A DNA stretch of 61,998 bases from Candidatus Aminicenantota bacterium (GTDB lineage Bacteria > Acidobacteriota > Aminicenantia > UBA2199), in assembly GCA_026393835.1 (NCBI GenBank), contig JAPKZK010000039.1:1-61998 (forward strand). Direction: 5' to 3'. The translations under genes were made by a program, and so were the position numbers. Positions 1 to 8,307 of the stretch are shown here, in pieces. Under the pieces are notes generated by a model, which did not search any database, was not told where the DNA came from, and saw nothing but the letters and a program-made list of their open reading frames with translations. Position 1 is the stretch's first letter, and each line of letters begins with the position of its first letter.

Positions 1-230
1 TAGATTTCGTGGCTCAATAGCATGGCTTTTGTACTCACTGTTTACGCTTCATGCCGCCATTACTGACGACTATGCAAAACTCGTTTCGCGTGTGGCACTG
101 GTGGTCAACCTTTGCCGGGTGGGATTTAACCTATACCCACAGGGTTTCTTCGAAGAGTTTCTACTCTTGAACATATATGTATCTATATGCCAGTGTTTCC
201 CCTCTTCCAGGGCTTATCCTGGCGCAACTC
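1..230. other. Unassigned segment at left edge
   Basis: No convincing gene. The only open frame (29-346, plus) starts without a ribosome site, has atypical composition and runs into a repeat of the short-period kind, so I do not call it. The segment is not made of the short-period words that fill other gaps here and has the look of a conserved non-coding or decayed mobile-element tail. I cannot name it. Confidence 0.3.
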
Positions 231-474
231 ACCCTCTCACCTTTTTTTTCTCCGTGTCCGTCCGTGTTGCGGTTCCGTCCGTGGCCCCCTTTTCTTCTTT
301 TCCCGGAAATGTTATGATTGAACATTGGAATTTGTTTTTGTTTTGAGGTTTTTGTTTTTTATGCGTCTGGCTTACCAGGTAGGGTCTTGATTTATCATGT
401 AGGGTTTTGATTTTGTAGGGGCTTGATTTATCATGTAGGGGCTTGATTTATCAAGCCCACACAGGCCGGGTTTG
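231..474. repeat. Intergenic short-period repeats and a TTGATTTATC palindrome
   Basis: Around 250-290 lie copies of a 'CCGTGT/TCCGTG' word that recurs near 2316 and 27570. At 384-458 the word TTGATTTATC is repeated three times, each next to GTAGGG. The last copy forms an inverted repeat with arms GGGCTTGAT and ATCAAGCCC (439-458), immediately upstream of the first gene. The function is unknown; it could be a hairpin in the leader or terminator of whatever lies to the left. Confidence 0.6.
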
Positions 475-1053
475 ATGAATCTCAACGGTTTGCTTCCGCC
501 GAAACAGCCCGAAAATCTTTTCGATTCGGTGGTCACCACCGTATCACAGTTAACCGAGATTCGAAAGACCCTGCAACCGGATGAAAACAGTCGCAATACC
601 ATTGTTTCTCTCCTGCTCCAAACCCGCGGTTTCCGCGTCAAGGATCAAACCCTGTCAGGCCTTTCCGCTTCCGGGGACAGACCGGGTGAATTGGACATTA
701 AAATTATCGACGAAGAAACAGGCCGGACCGTTTCCATTATCGAAGCCCTGAACCTCGACGCCCTCGAAACCGGTAAAATCTACGACCATATAATGAAATT
801 GCTCCATCGATACGATTCCTGCGGTTTAAAAGAGAATTATATACTCGTATATTCATCGGCAAACGATTTCGCCGGGTTATGCCGAAAGTACCGGGACCAC
901 CTTCCACAAATCGATTATGGCGACTATCCATTGAAAGGGAAAGCGGAAATCGAAGAGGTCCCTACGGGGTTGAATAAAATAAAAGCCTTTCGCGCCCGAC
1001 ACCTTTGCAATGACGGCGAAACCATTCTTTATCACCTCCTGGTGGAAATGTAA
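475..1053 (+). CDS. PD-(D/E)XK-like nuclease-fold protein, possibly N-terminally truncated
   Basis: A 192-residue soluble protein with no signal peptide or membrane segment. Residues about 37-95 resemble a restriction-endonuclease-like core: a helix (RNTIVSLLLQTRGF), then GELDIKII, then SIIEALNL, which would supply the acidic pair of an E/D...EAL active site. The second half is a conserved tail (ILVYSS, CRKYRDHLP, KIKAFRARH, ILYHLLVEM). I chose ATG 475 over the TTG one codon earlier; neither has a strong Shine-Dalgarno site. A repeat-rich sequence abuts the start, so this may be the C-terminal domain of a longer ATPase-nuclease whose front was lost. The last 68 codons are duplicated, decayed, at 2105-2308. 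I infer a nuclease fold from pattern only; the substrate is unknown. Confidence 0.5.
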   Translation: MNLNGLLPPKQPENLFDSVVTTVSQLTEIRKTLQPDENSRNTIVSLLLQTRGFRVKDQTLSGLSASGDRPGELDIKIIDEETGRTVSIIEALNLDALETGKIYDHIMKLLHRYDSCGLKENYILVYSSANDFAGLCRKYRDHLPQIDYGDYPLKGKAEIEEVPTGLNKIKAFRARHLCNDGETILYHLLVEM

Positions 1054-1063
1054 AAACAGCCCA

Positions 1064-1128
1064 CGAATGACACGAATTGACACGAATTAAAAAACATTCG
1101 TCCACAGATTACACTGATTTACACTGAT
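1064..1128. repeat. Short-period intergenic repeat (ACACGAATT and CACTGATT words)
   Basis: Two consecutive micro-arrays with a period of about 11 bp: CACGAAT-ACACGAATT-ACACGAATT (1064-1089) and CACAGATTA-CACTGATTTA-CACTGATT (1102-1128). Related words recur at 2391-2430, 12644-12685, 24187-24215 and 53222-53300, always between genes. Confidence 0.8.
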
Positions 1129-1192
1129 TGTTTTAAAGCTAACCCCTGAATCCTCTTTTTCTCGTAAGAATGCTTTGTTAATTTTCTGGCAG

Positions 1193-1221
1193 TTGACAGG
1201 AATTAGCAAATATGCTAACAT
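1193..1221 (+). promoter_or_regulatory. Toxin-antitoxin promoter with overlapping palindromic operator
   Basis: TTGACA (1193-1198), 17-bp spacer, TAACAT (1216-1221). The palindrome TTAGCAAATATGCTAA (1203-1218; 6-bp arms TTAGCA/TGCTAA) fills the spacer and the first half of the -10 box. This is the expected layout for autorepression by the XRE antitoxin encoded downstream. The -10 box ends 7 nt before the toxin ATG, so the transcript is probably leaderless. Confidence 0.75.
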
Positions 1222-1228
1222 GACATTC

Positions 1229-1555
1229 ATGAATTATATCATAGAATATTTTCATCCTCGTGTCAAAGCTGAGATTGAAGGCTGGCCTGACGGCATACTG
1301 GCTGACTTTGCGCGGCTTGTAGAGCTTTTGATGGAGTTCGGGCCGAATCTGCACATGCCATACTCGCGTCCTATGGGAGGCGGCCTCTTCGAACTGAGGC
1401 CACACGGTTGAGAAGGTATTGGACGCGTGTTTTACTGTTTTCTTATCGGACGGCGGATCATGATACTCCACTCTTTCAGAAAGAAAACTCCAGATGCACC
1501 GGAGCAAGAGTTAAGAATTGCCCGAAAAAGAATGAAGGAGGTAAAGAATGCCTGA
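1229..1555 (+). pseudogene. HigB/RelE-type toxin (phage Gp49-like) interrupted by in-frame TGA
   Basis: Reading from ATG 1229 gives a 108-codon frame typical in length for this toxin family. It contains the family hallmarks EYFHPRVKAEIE, GPNLHMPYSRPMGGGLFELR and, after the stop, RVFYCFLIGRRIMILHSFRKK and ELRIARKRMKEV. A single TGA at codon 61 (1409-1411) interrupts the frame, right after ELRPHG, where relatives usually have a basic residue; CGA to TGA would suffice. Everything after it remains in frame up to TGA 1553-1555, which overlaps the antitoxin start by 8 nt. The lesion is therefore recent, or is read through, or is an assembly error. The truncated 60-residue product would lack the C-terminal catalytic strand and basic tail. 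Toxins of this type cleave mRNA on the ribosome. Confidence 0.8.
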
Positions 1556-1907
1556 ATTAAAATATCAACCGGTTATCCATGAGCATGAGGCTTTCCTTAA
1601 AAAAGCCTTGAAGCGGAGAGAATTCAAAAAAGCATATGAGGCCCTGGATGAGGAATATAAACTTATCCGTCAGATGCTTGAAGCGCGATCCAGGTCCGGG
1701 CTCACGCAAGAAGCGGTTGCGGAGCTAATGGGAACGACAAAAAGTGCTGTATCGCGCCTTGAATCGGTAGGAAAGCATTCTCCATCCCTTACTACCCTGA
1801 AAAAATATGCGAAGGCCGTCGGGTGCTCCCTGGAAATTAAGTTGATTCCAAATTCTCACCTGGCAAACCACTCACCCGTACCCGCAAAAGAACTGCACGC
1901 CGGCTAG
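1548..1907 (+). CDS. higA: XRE-family antitoxin (HigA-like)
   Basis: 119 residues. An N-terminal helical region (1-45) probably contacts the toxin, followed by an HTH_3/XRE domain at about 46-105: RSRSGLTQEAVAELMGTTKS is the helix-turn-helix, followed by VSRLE. Start ATG 1548 overlaps the toxin frame by 8 nt and has a GGAG-type site just upstream, so translation is coupled to the toxin reading frame. With the toxin broken, the coupling would now depend on this internal site. The gene is intact. It should bind the palindrome at 1203-1218 and repress its own operon; the assignment to the HigBA type rests on gene order (toxin first) and the Gp49-like toxin. Confidence 0.85.
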   Translation: MPELKYQPVIHEHEAFLKKALKRREFKKAYEALDEEYKLIRQMLEARSRSGLTQEAVAELMGTTKSAVSRLESVGKHSPSLTTLKKYAKAVGCSLEIKLIPNSHLANHSPVPAKELHAG

Positions 1908-2104
1908 ACCGATTGCTTTGTGGATTTTGACGATCAATTATTCGCCTGTCCCGGAATTCTCCGCCTCCTCCTAAAAGATGAAATTTGAATGATGATACTT
2001 TTGAGATTCTAAGAGAAGTTGAAAAAAATATGGCTCCTCAAAGGAATCTATGCAAAAGTTGTATCAACCTTTTTAGCCATCGATCGAGATGAAATAGTTA
2101 CGCC

Positions 2105-2308
2105 TATTCATCGGCAAAGGATTTCGGCGAGTTATGCCGAAAGTACCGGGACCACCTTCCACAAATCGATTATGGCGCCTATCCATTGAAAAAGAAAGCG
2201 GAAATCGAAGAGGTCCCTACGGGGTTGAATAAAATAAAAGCCTTTCGCGCCCGGCACCGCTGCAATGACGGCGAAACCATTCTTTATCATCTCCTGGTGG
2301 AGATGTAA
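2105..2308 (+). pseudogene. Duplicated C-terminal fragment of the 475-1053 gene
   Basis: About 204 bp nearly identical to 850-1053, in frame to the same TAA and encoding the same tail (CRKYRDHLPQIDYG, KAEIEEVPTGLNKIKAFRAR, ETILYHLLVEM) with a few substitutions. There is no start codon or upstream domain. The two copies bracket the toxin-antitoxin pair, as if the pair had been inserted into, or recombined with, a duplicated 3' end. Confidence 0.85.
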
Positions 2309-2560
2309 AAAATGAGCCACGGACGAACACGGACAAACACGGACAATTAGCCGCGAAGAACGCGAAGGACCGCGAAGAAAAAAACATTCGTCCACGTATG
2401 GGCGATTACACGGATTGACACAGATTTAAAAACAATTCACCACTCACCACTCACCACTCACCAATTACCAATTACCAATTACTACGAATTGTTTTTTCTG
2501 CTCTTCCGCTCTTCCTCGCTTCCGCTCTTCCTGTTTTTTCTTCATCATTCATCATTCTAT
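2309..2560. repeat. Composite of six short-period repeat words
   Basis: Head-to-tail micro-arrays: ACGGACAAAC (period about 11, 2316-2347), CGCGAAGAA/CGCGAAGGA (2349-2378), GATTACACGG (2402-2425), CACCACT (period 8, 2438-2461), CAATTAC (2461-2485) and CTTCCGCTCTTC (2500-2532), ending in CATCATT (2541-2556). The CTTCCGCTC plus CATCATT combination is repeated in the same order at 44565-44648. No gene is visible. Confidence 0.8.
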
Positions 2561-2640
2561 ATAAAAATTATTTGTGTGTTCCCTTTTCATCCCCTGGTGT
2601 TTCTTTGTGCCTTCGCACCTGCGCGCCCTGGTGGCTATTT

Positions 2641-5445
2641 TCATTGAAGCGTGAAGGCGCCGCTCCCGGAATTATAGAAACGATTGTCTTCGCTGCGGAT
2701 TTTCACGGAATAATTACTGCCGACAGGGGCCATGCCCCCGGAGTATCTGCCGACGGTCCAGGCATAGGTTCCATTGGCAATGGGAATGCCCCGGGCAATA
2801 ACGCCCACCTGCACCCCTCCCTTAAACAGGAGGAGTCTCACATTACCCGTAAGGCCCGCCGAGGTCCAGGTAAGGTTCTGTTGGGTTCCCAGTTTCCAGT
2901 TTTCATTGCCGCGGGGAGAGGTCAGGGTCAGGGAGGGCTGGATGATGGAAAATGCTGCGTTGCTGGCGTCGTTATACAAACCGTTGGCGGTAATAATTTT
3001 TACTTTGTAGTCGTTTCCAGTCGATGCAACTCCCGGGCCGCAATTTCCTACGAACCAGGCATAATTCCCGCTGCCAATTGGAATATCGGCGGCGAGGGCG
3101 CCTAATTTTTTATCGGCTTTCCACAGTTCGAGTCGAATATTGCCGGAAAGTCCCGAAGAGGTCCAGGTGATATTCCGTATTGTACTAAGCCCCCATGATT
3201 CGCCGCCGTTGGGAGAAGTTAGAATAAGCGAATAAAGTGTTAAAGCCGATACTTCAGCGCTGTATTCGCTGTCCACTGTATTCAGGTTATCTCCATGAGG
3301 AGATGTCCTGGTTTGAACCACGAAATAGTGGGTGGCGCCGGGGTTAAGGCCAGTGACAATGAGTGAAGATGCGGTTTTGTTTGCGGCTATACCGAAATAG
3401 GCATACGGTCCACCGGGGGTGGTGCTGTAAAACACCCTGTACCCGCCGGAATCGGATGTATAAGTAATAGGCGTCCAGTGGATATCGATCGATGAAGTGG
3501 ATAAAGCAGTTGCGGTTACATTCGCGGGGGCTATTGTTTGGGTGCTCTCCCAATTGCCTCCATACTGCTTTCTATTCAGGAAAACCCTCAACGTGTCATA
3601 ATTCGTGTATAGCGCATTCCATCTAAAATCTGAGGTATTATCATTGAGTTCTCTCAAATTCATTAGATTGGCTGGGATACTGCCGCTGATCTGGTTCGAT
3701 TCAAGGCAAAGCCATTTCAGATTAGCAAGGTTTCCCAGTTCCAGGGGTATACTGCCGCTGAGATGGTTTGAGTTAAGCCAAAGCTCTTGCAAATTAGCCA
3801 GGTTTCCCAATTCCGGGGGGATATTGCCGCTGAGATGGTTCGAGTGAAGCTTAAGGCCTTCCAATTTAGCCAGTTTTCCCAGTTCCGGGGGTATGCTGCC
3901 GCTAAGCTGGTTACACCTAATACCAAACCAACACAACTTAACCAGGTTTCCCAGTTCCGGGGGTATAGTGCCGCTGAGTTGGTTATCTCCAAGATAAAGG
4001 GATTGCAAATCAGCCAGTTTTCCCAGTTCTGGGGGTATAGTGCCGCTGAGCCGGTTACCGTTAAGAAAAAGATCTACCAAAGCTACCAAATTTCCCAGTT
4101 CCATGGGAATAGAGCCGCTGATCTGGTTATTCCTGAGATCAAAGAAGCGTACATATGGCAGGTTTCCCAGTTCCGGGGGTATACTACCACTAAGTTGGTT
4201 CGAGCTAAGAGCAAAACGAATCGACTTGGTCAGTCTTCCCAGTTCCGGGGATATAGCGCCGCTGAATTGATTCACACTAAGATCAAAGCATTTCAGCTTA
4301 GCCAGGTTTCCCAGCACTGGGGGTATGGTTCCGCTGAGTCGGTTATTGGAAAGTTTTAAATCTTCCAAATATGCCAGGTTTCCCAGCTCCGGGGGGATAT
4401 AACCGCTTAACTGGTTATTATTAAGATATAGTTCTATCAAATATGCCAAATTTCCCAGTTCCGGGGGGATAATACCGCTGAGTTGGTTCGCGGAAATGAG
4501 AAGGTATCTCAAATTTTTCAGGTTTCCCAGTTCTGGGGGTATGGTTCCGCTGATCTGGTTATAATAAAGCCAAAGGCCTTGTAAGTTGGTCAGATTTGCC
4601 AATTCCGAGGGTATCGTGCCCCTGAGTTGGTTCGAGTAAAGCCGAAGGATTTGCAAATTTGCCAGGATTCCCAATTCCGGTGGTAGGAAACCATTCAGAT
4701 TGTTATTATAGAGGCTTATAGATTTAACAGTTGTATTCCTTGAGTCACAGGTTATCCCGTACCAGTTTTTTTCCGACCCGGGCAGGGCAAAACCATCTGC
4801 TGCAAGGGGCGGTGTTTTCCAACCCTTTTTATTGGACCAGTTATCTCCATCAGTACTATTGTACAGGGCAATCAATGCTGCTCTTTCCTGGGAGGGAATG
4901 GCGGCGACATCAGACGCTTCGGGCCTGGCAACCTGGGTACGCCTTTGTTCAAGAATAAATTTATTATCCCATTCATGTTCAGAATAGATCATTCCCACGG
5001 CTTTTTCATATACCAATGACTGGTGCATTGCTATCGTTGGCCCGTGAAATTGCACATGATAAAGTCCCTGGGAAAACTCCTTGATATCCCAGGCTACATG
5101 TTTCAATCGCAGCCGGAGTGTTCCCAGGCAAAGTTCAACGCCACTTTTTTCCTGGAAAAGAATTTTTTTTGTCACAGTTCCCGCCGTGCCCCTGGGTGAA
5201 AGTCTCCAGCGGGTACGGACTTTGTTTTGCTCATAAACATCAAAATGAAGGGCCTCAGCTTCCTTCCGCAGAGTTTTGGTTGACACATCGATAAAACAAA
5301 CCGGTTCGACAAAAGGAGCGCCGGTTTCCCGCAACTCCAAAACCCTGCCGCTTTCATCCATCCACAGCAGGCAATTAAGTTCCCCAATGGATAACGGGCT
5401 GAAGAATATTAACGCACTCAATAAGAAAACGATTATTTTTTCCAC
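2641..5445 (-). CDS. Secreted leucine-rich-repeat protein with FN3 and kre9-like repeats
   Basis: 934 residues. The start is GTG 5445, because GGAG lies 8 nt upstream, whereas the ATG at 5472 has no such site. The N-terminus (KIIVFLLSALIFFSPLSIG) is a signal peptide. An unassigned domain (about 20-185) is followed by an LRR cap (ALIALYNSTDGDNW, NWYGITCD) and about 15 plant-type 24-residue LRRs of the form NLxxLxLxxNQLSGxIPPELG (about 240-610). Then come one fibronectin type III domain (about 640-740) and two 95-residue repeats beginning LTSPNGGESW and LTSPRGNENW (Kre9/KNH-like, to the C-terminus). It is probably surface-exposed or exported and binds protein or glycan ligands; no enzyme domain is seen. 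The stop codon falls inside a dispersed intergenic repeat (GTGGCTATTTTCATTG at 2630-2645). It is divergent from the NACHT gene. Confidence 0.85.
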   Translation of the reverse strand: MEKIIVFLLSALIFFSPLSIGELNCLLWMDESGRVLELRETGAPFVEPVCFIDVSTKTLRKEAEALHFDVYEQNKVRTRWRLSPRGTAGTVTKKILFQEKSGVELCLGTLRLRLKHVAWDIKEFSQGLYHVQFHGPTIAMHQSLVYEKAVGMIYSEHEWDNKFILEQRRTQVARPEASDVAAIPSQERAALIALYNSTDGDNWSNKKGWKTPPLAADGFALPGSEKNWYGITCDSRNTTVKSISLYNNNLNGFLPPELGILANLQILRLYSNQLRGTIPSELANLTNLQGLWLYYNQISGTIPPELGNLKNLRYLLISANQLSGIIPPELGNLAYLIELYLNNNQLSGYIPPELGNLAYLEDLKLSNNRLSGTIPPVLGNLAKLKCFDLSVNQFSGAISPELGRLTKSIRFALSSNQLSGSIPPELGNLPYVRFFDLRNNQISGSIPMELGNLVALVDLFLNGNRLSGTIPPELGKLADLQSLYLGDNQLSGTIPPELGNLVKLCWFGIRCNQLSGSIPPELGKLAKLEGLKLHSNHLSGNIPPELGNLANLQELWLNSNHLSGSIPLELGNLANLKWLCLESNQISGSIPANLMNLRELNDNTSDFRWNALYTNYDTLRVFLNRKQYGGNWESTQTIAPANVTATALSTSSIDIHWTPITYTSDSGGYRVFYSTTPGGPYAYFGIAANKTASSLIVTGLNPGATHYFVVQTRTSPHGDNLNTVDSEYSAEVSALTLYSLILTSPNGGESWGLSTIRNITWTSSGLSGNIRLELWKADKKLGALAADIPIGSGNYAWFVGNCGPGVASTGNDYKVKIITANGLYNDASNAAFSIIQPSLTLTSPRGNENWKLGTQQNLTWTSAGLTGNVRLLLFKGGVQVGVIARGIPIANGTYAWTVGRYSGGMAPVGSNYSVKIRSEDNRFYNSGSGAFTLQ

Positions 5446-5657
5446 TTCTTCATCTCCATTTTTACATCTCATAATATGTTAACCACTCATAATGATAGCA
5501 TAATTTTTAGGTCTTTAGTCAATTTTTGTAAATCTTTACCTTTTTTTTATTCCGCTTCCCCTGACCCGGATGAGCCGGAATCGAAACAAAAACAATCTTC
5601 CTCCAGGAGGAAAAATTGGGCTGTCCCCGAATTAATCCTAAATTTTTCCCTCATCCC

Positions 5658-5686
5658 TTGACAGTCCGTTGTTTTTTTTGTAAAGT
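5658..5686 (+). promoter_or_regulatory. Promoter of the NACHT gene, predicted near-leaderless
   Basis: TTGACA (5658-5663), 17-bp spacer, TAAAGT (5681-5686). The ATG at 5695 is 8 nt after the -10 box, and there is no Shine-Dalgarno site in between. A 7-bp inverted repeat with adjacent A-run (TTCCTCC-A-GGAGGAA, 5598-5612) lies just upstream. Confidence 0.65.
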
Positions 5687-5694
5687 GTGAAGCG

Positions 5695-8307
5695 ATGGAA
5701 CATTATATTAAGGAAATAAAGAAAAACTCGCAAATAATAAGCGATGTTTCTGCCTTTAGCCGCAGAAAAGAGATTCCCCTGGAAGAGATTTATATCCCGT
5801 TAAAACTTAAAGAACTCAACCTGGAAAGCTGGAGCCTGGGAAAAAACCGGGTAATGGAACCTGAAACGGCTGTCAGTAATTTCTCCCACCTGGTAATCCT
5901 GGGCGCGCCGGGGGCAGGGAAAACCACCCTGCTCAAATACCTGGCCCTGTATTTCTGCAAAAAATATGAGGGGGAACAACCCCACCCCGACGCCCTTATC
6001 CCCATCCCCATCAACCTGCGCGACTTCCCGGCCGGCGGCGTAAGCCTTAGAGAGGTCGTCGATTCGGTATTCGAAAAATCCGGCGCAACCGGGGTCGCTC
6101 TAAACGTAGAAAAAATCCTGGAAACCGGGCAGGGCATCCTCCTCATGGACGGACTGGACGAACTCACCCCCAGCTCAAGCCGGGAAAGGGTCGCCAAAGA
6201 TATCCTGGCTTTTTCAGGAAAATACCCGGGATGCAAAATTATTGTCGCCTCCAGGCCCTCGGTTTTCCTGATGTACTACGACGAATCCCTCCCCCCACAA
6301 GGTGAACTTTTAAGGAATTTCAAGCGAATGGAAATAATGGGACTGGACCTGAACCGGATCAAAAGGTTCATCGATAACTGGTTCGGTATCTTCAACCGCA
6401 TCAAAGCAGACGCCCTGTTGAAAATGGTGCAGGATGACAAAAATGTCGGGGGCGTCGCCCAAAACCCATTAATACTCTCCATCATCGCCGGACTTTACGA
6501 CGAGGCCAATGAGCCACTGCCAATCCGCGCCGACCTGTACCGGCGCATCTGCGATGTAATGCTCACCGCCTGGGACGCCCACAAACGCATTATTCATTTT
6601 TTCCCCCCGGAGAAAAAAAAATTTATCTTAAAAAAACTGGCCTTCCTGGATCACCACCTCCGACAGGAGATACTGACGGAAATAGAGATACTGGACGAGA
6701 TCCACCGCCATTGCCCCCTCCTTAAACTAAAAAAAGAAGAAGCCCGGCCGTTCATCGAAGAGATATGGCAGCGCAGCGGCATCTTACGAAAACGAACCAC
6801 CGGTACTTATAATTTCCTTCACCTATCTTTCCAGGAATATTTCACCGCCCTGGAATTAAAAGACCGGGAAAAAGGCATCGATTCGGTTCTCCCCCTCCTG
6901 GGCGATTCCTGGTGGGAAGGGCCGGTTCTTTTTTACGCCGGCATCTGCAAAGACGCCGGCCCCCTGATTAAACGAATTCAAGAAAGCACAGCCGAAGATA
7001 TTTTTTATAAGAACCTGGCGCTATCAGGTAAATGTATTGCCGATGCGGAATATACCGATGCCGTGCTGAAAGAAAAAATCGTCCGGGACCTCTGGGGACT
7101 TTACAATGCGGCTGAATTTCAATTACTCAGGGAGAAAGCCATCGAGGTTCTTGCCCGGCTAAATCCCCCCACTATTATCGCTATCCTGGTAGAGCAATTA
7201 ACCGACAAAGAAGCCCCTGTGCGGCGAAACGCCGCGGAAACCCTGGGTTCCATGGGCAGCGCGGAAGTCTTACCGGCGCTCATCATGGTGCTGGTCAAGG
7301 AGAAAGAGGGCAAGATTCGCGGCCAGGTGGCGGCGGCCCTTGGGAAAATCGGCAGTTCAGAGGCCCTTCCCCCGCTTATCACCGGGCTCAATATCGATGA
7401 AGACGGCGACGTACGCAGGAACGCCGCCGAAGCGCTGGGATTAATCAACAGCCCGGACGCCCTGCCCGCCCTCATTAAATCGCTTACCATGGATAAAGAT
7501 ACCACTGTTCGCGGCGGCGCCGCGGAGGCGCTGGGAAAAATCGGCTGCGCCGGGGCCGTCGCCCCCCTTATGCATGCCCTCGCCGCCGAACAGCACAGTT
7601 CCGTCCGCTGGCGCATCGCCATGGCCCTGGGAAAACTGGAAGGCGCTGTGGGCGCTGAAAGCGCCCCAGGTTCCGAACACCCGGATGTTTGCCGTGTATT
7701 GATCGAGGCGTTAACCTCCGACAAAGACGGGGCCGTCCGGGAAAGCGCCGCCGAAGCGTTGGGCGAAATCGGCGGCGGGGAATCCACGTCGGCCCTGATG
7801 GACGCCCTTTCCCTGGATGAAGACGCGGATGTACGCGGCAGCGCCGCTTATGCCCTGGGCTTTATGAAAAGCGAAGAAGCCATGCCATTGCTTATCAAGG
7901 CGCTTATTACCGATATCGACTGCGAAGTCCGCGGCCGCGCGGCATATGCCCTGGGTCGTATTAAAAAAACCGAGGCCGTCCCTTACCTTACGGCGGTTTT
8001 TACTGCGCATAAAGAAAGCTTGATCCGCGGAAACGCCGCCTATGCGCTGGGAGAAATCGGCGGCGTGGAAGCCATCCCTTTCCTCATCCAGGCCCTGACC
8101 ACGGATAAAGATAATTACGTTCGCTGCCGCGCCGCCGAAGTCCTGGGTAATACGGGCAACATTATGGCCATCCCGCCTTTGAAAATCGCCATGACCGACG
8201 AAGGGAGCTACTACGGTTGGAAAGTTAAAGATAGGGCTTTCGAAGCGCTGGAAAAGATCAGCCGGCACTTACAGGTGAAAATTTTCAAGGAAGAAACGCC
8301 TCTTTGA
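5695..8307 (+). CDS. NACHT-type STAND NTPase with C-terminal HEAT repeats
   Basis: 870 residues, soluble. A short N-terminus carries the motif IYIPLKL often seen before bacterial NACHT domains. Walker A GAPGAGKTT is at about 71-79 and Walker B with the NACHT-type extra acidics, LLMDGLDEL, at about 149-157. A NACHT-associated helical region follows (SFQEYFTALELKDRE near 380). From about 485 to 860 there are roughly a dozen 31-residue HEAT/PBS-lyase-like repeats (VRRNAAETLGSMGSAEVLPAL and variants). There is no recognisable effector domain at the N-terminus, so the protein is either a sensor acting with a partner or signals through oligomerisation. Bacterial NACHT proteins include antiviral members (bNACHT); assigning that role here is inference. 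Its 3' end overlaps the convergent SGNH gene by 23 bp. Confidence 0.85.
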   Translation: MEHYIKEIKKNSQIISDVSAFSRRKEIPLEEIYIPLKLKELNLESWSLGKNRVMEPETAVSNFSHLVILGAPGAGKTTLLKYLALYFCKKYEGEQPHPDALIPIPINLRDFPAGGVSLREVVDSVFEKSGATGVALNVEKILETGQGILLMDGLDELTPSSSRERVAKDILAFSGKYPGCKIIVASRPSVFLMYYDESLPPQGELLRNFKRMEIMGLDLNRIKRFIDNWFGIFNRIKADALLKMVQDDKNVGGVAQNPLILSIIAGLYDEANEPLPIRADLYRRICDVMLTAWDAHKRIIHFFPPEKKKFILKKLAFLDHHLRQEILTEIEILDEIHRHCPLLKLKKEEARPFIEEIWQRSGILRKRTTGTYNFLHLSFQEYFTALELKDREKGIDSVLPLLGDSWWEGPVLFYAGICKDAGPLIKRIQESTAEDIFYKNLALSGKCIADAEYTDAVLKEKIVRDLWGLYNAAEFQLLREKAIEVLARLNPPTIIAILVEQLTDKEAPVRRNAAETLGSMGSAEVLPALIMVLVKEKEGKIRGQVAAALGKIGSSEALPPLITGLNIDEDGDVRRNAAEALGLINSPDALPALIKSLTMDKDTTVRGGAAEALGKIGCAGAVAPLMHALAAEQHSSVRWRIAMALGKLEGAVGAESAPGSEHPDVCRVLIEALTSDKDGAVRESAAEALGEIGGGESTSALMDALSLDEDADVRGSAAYALGFMKSEEAMPLLIKALITDIDCEVRGRAAYALGRIKKTEAVPYLTAVFTAHKESLIRGNAAYALGEIGGVEAIPFLIQALTTDKDNYVRCRAAEVLGNTGNIMAIPPLKIAMTDEGSYYGWKVKDRAFEALEKISRHLQVKIFKEETPL

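Noticed and set aside
29..346. 105-codon frame at the left edge
   Set aside because: No ribosome site or promoter; its end lies in short-period repeats and the composition is not like the neighbouring genes.
2572..3105. 177-codon plus-strand frame opposite the LRR gene
   Set aside because: Lies antisense to the C-terminal repeats of a well-supported gene and lacks any domain or start signal.
3787..4359. 190-codon plus-strand frame opposite the LRR repeats
   Set aside because: A mirror of the 72-bp LRR periodicity, stop-free because the repeat length is a multiple of three.
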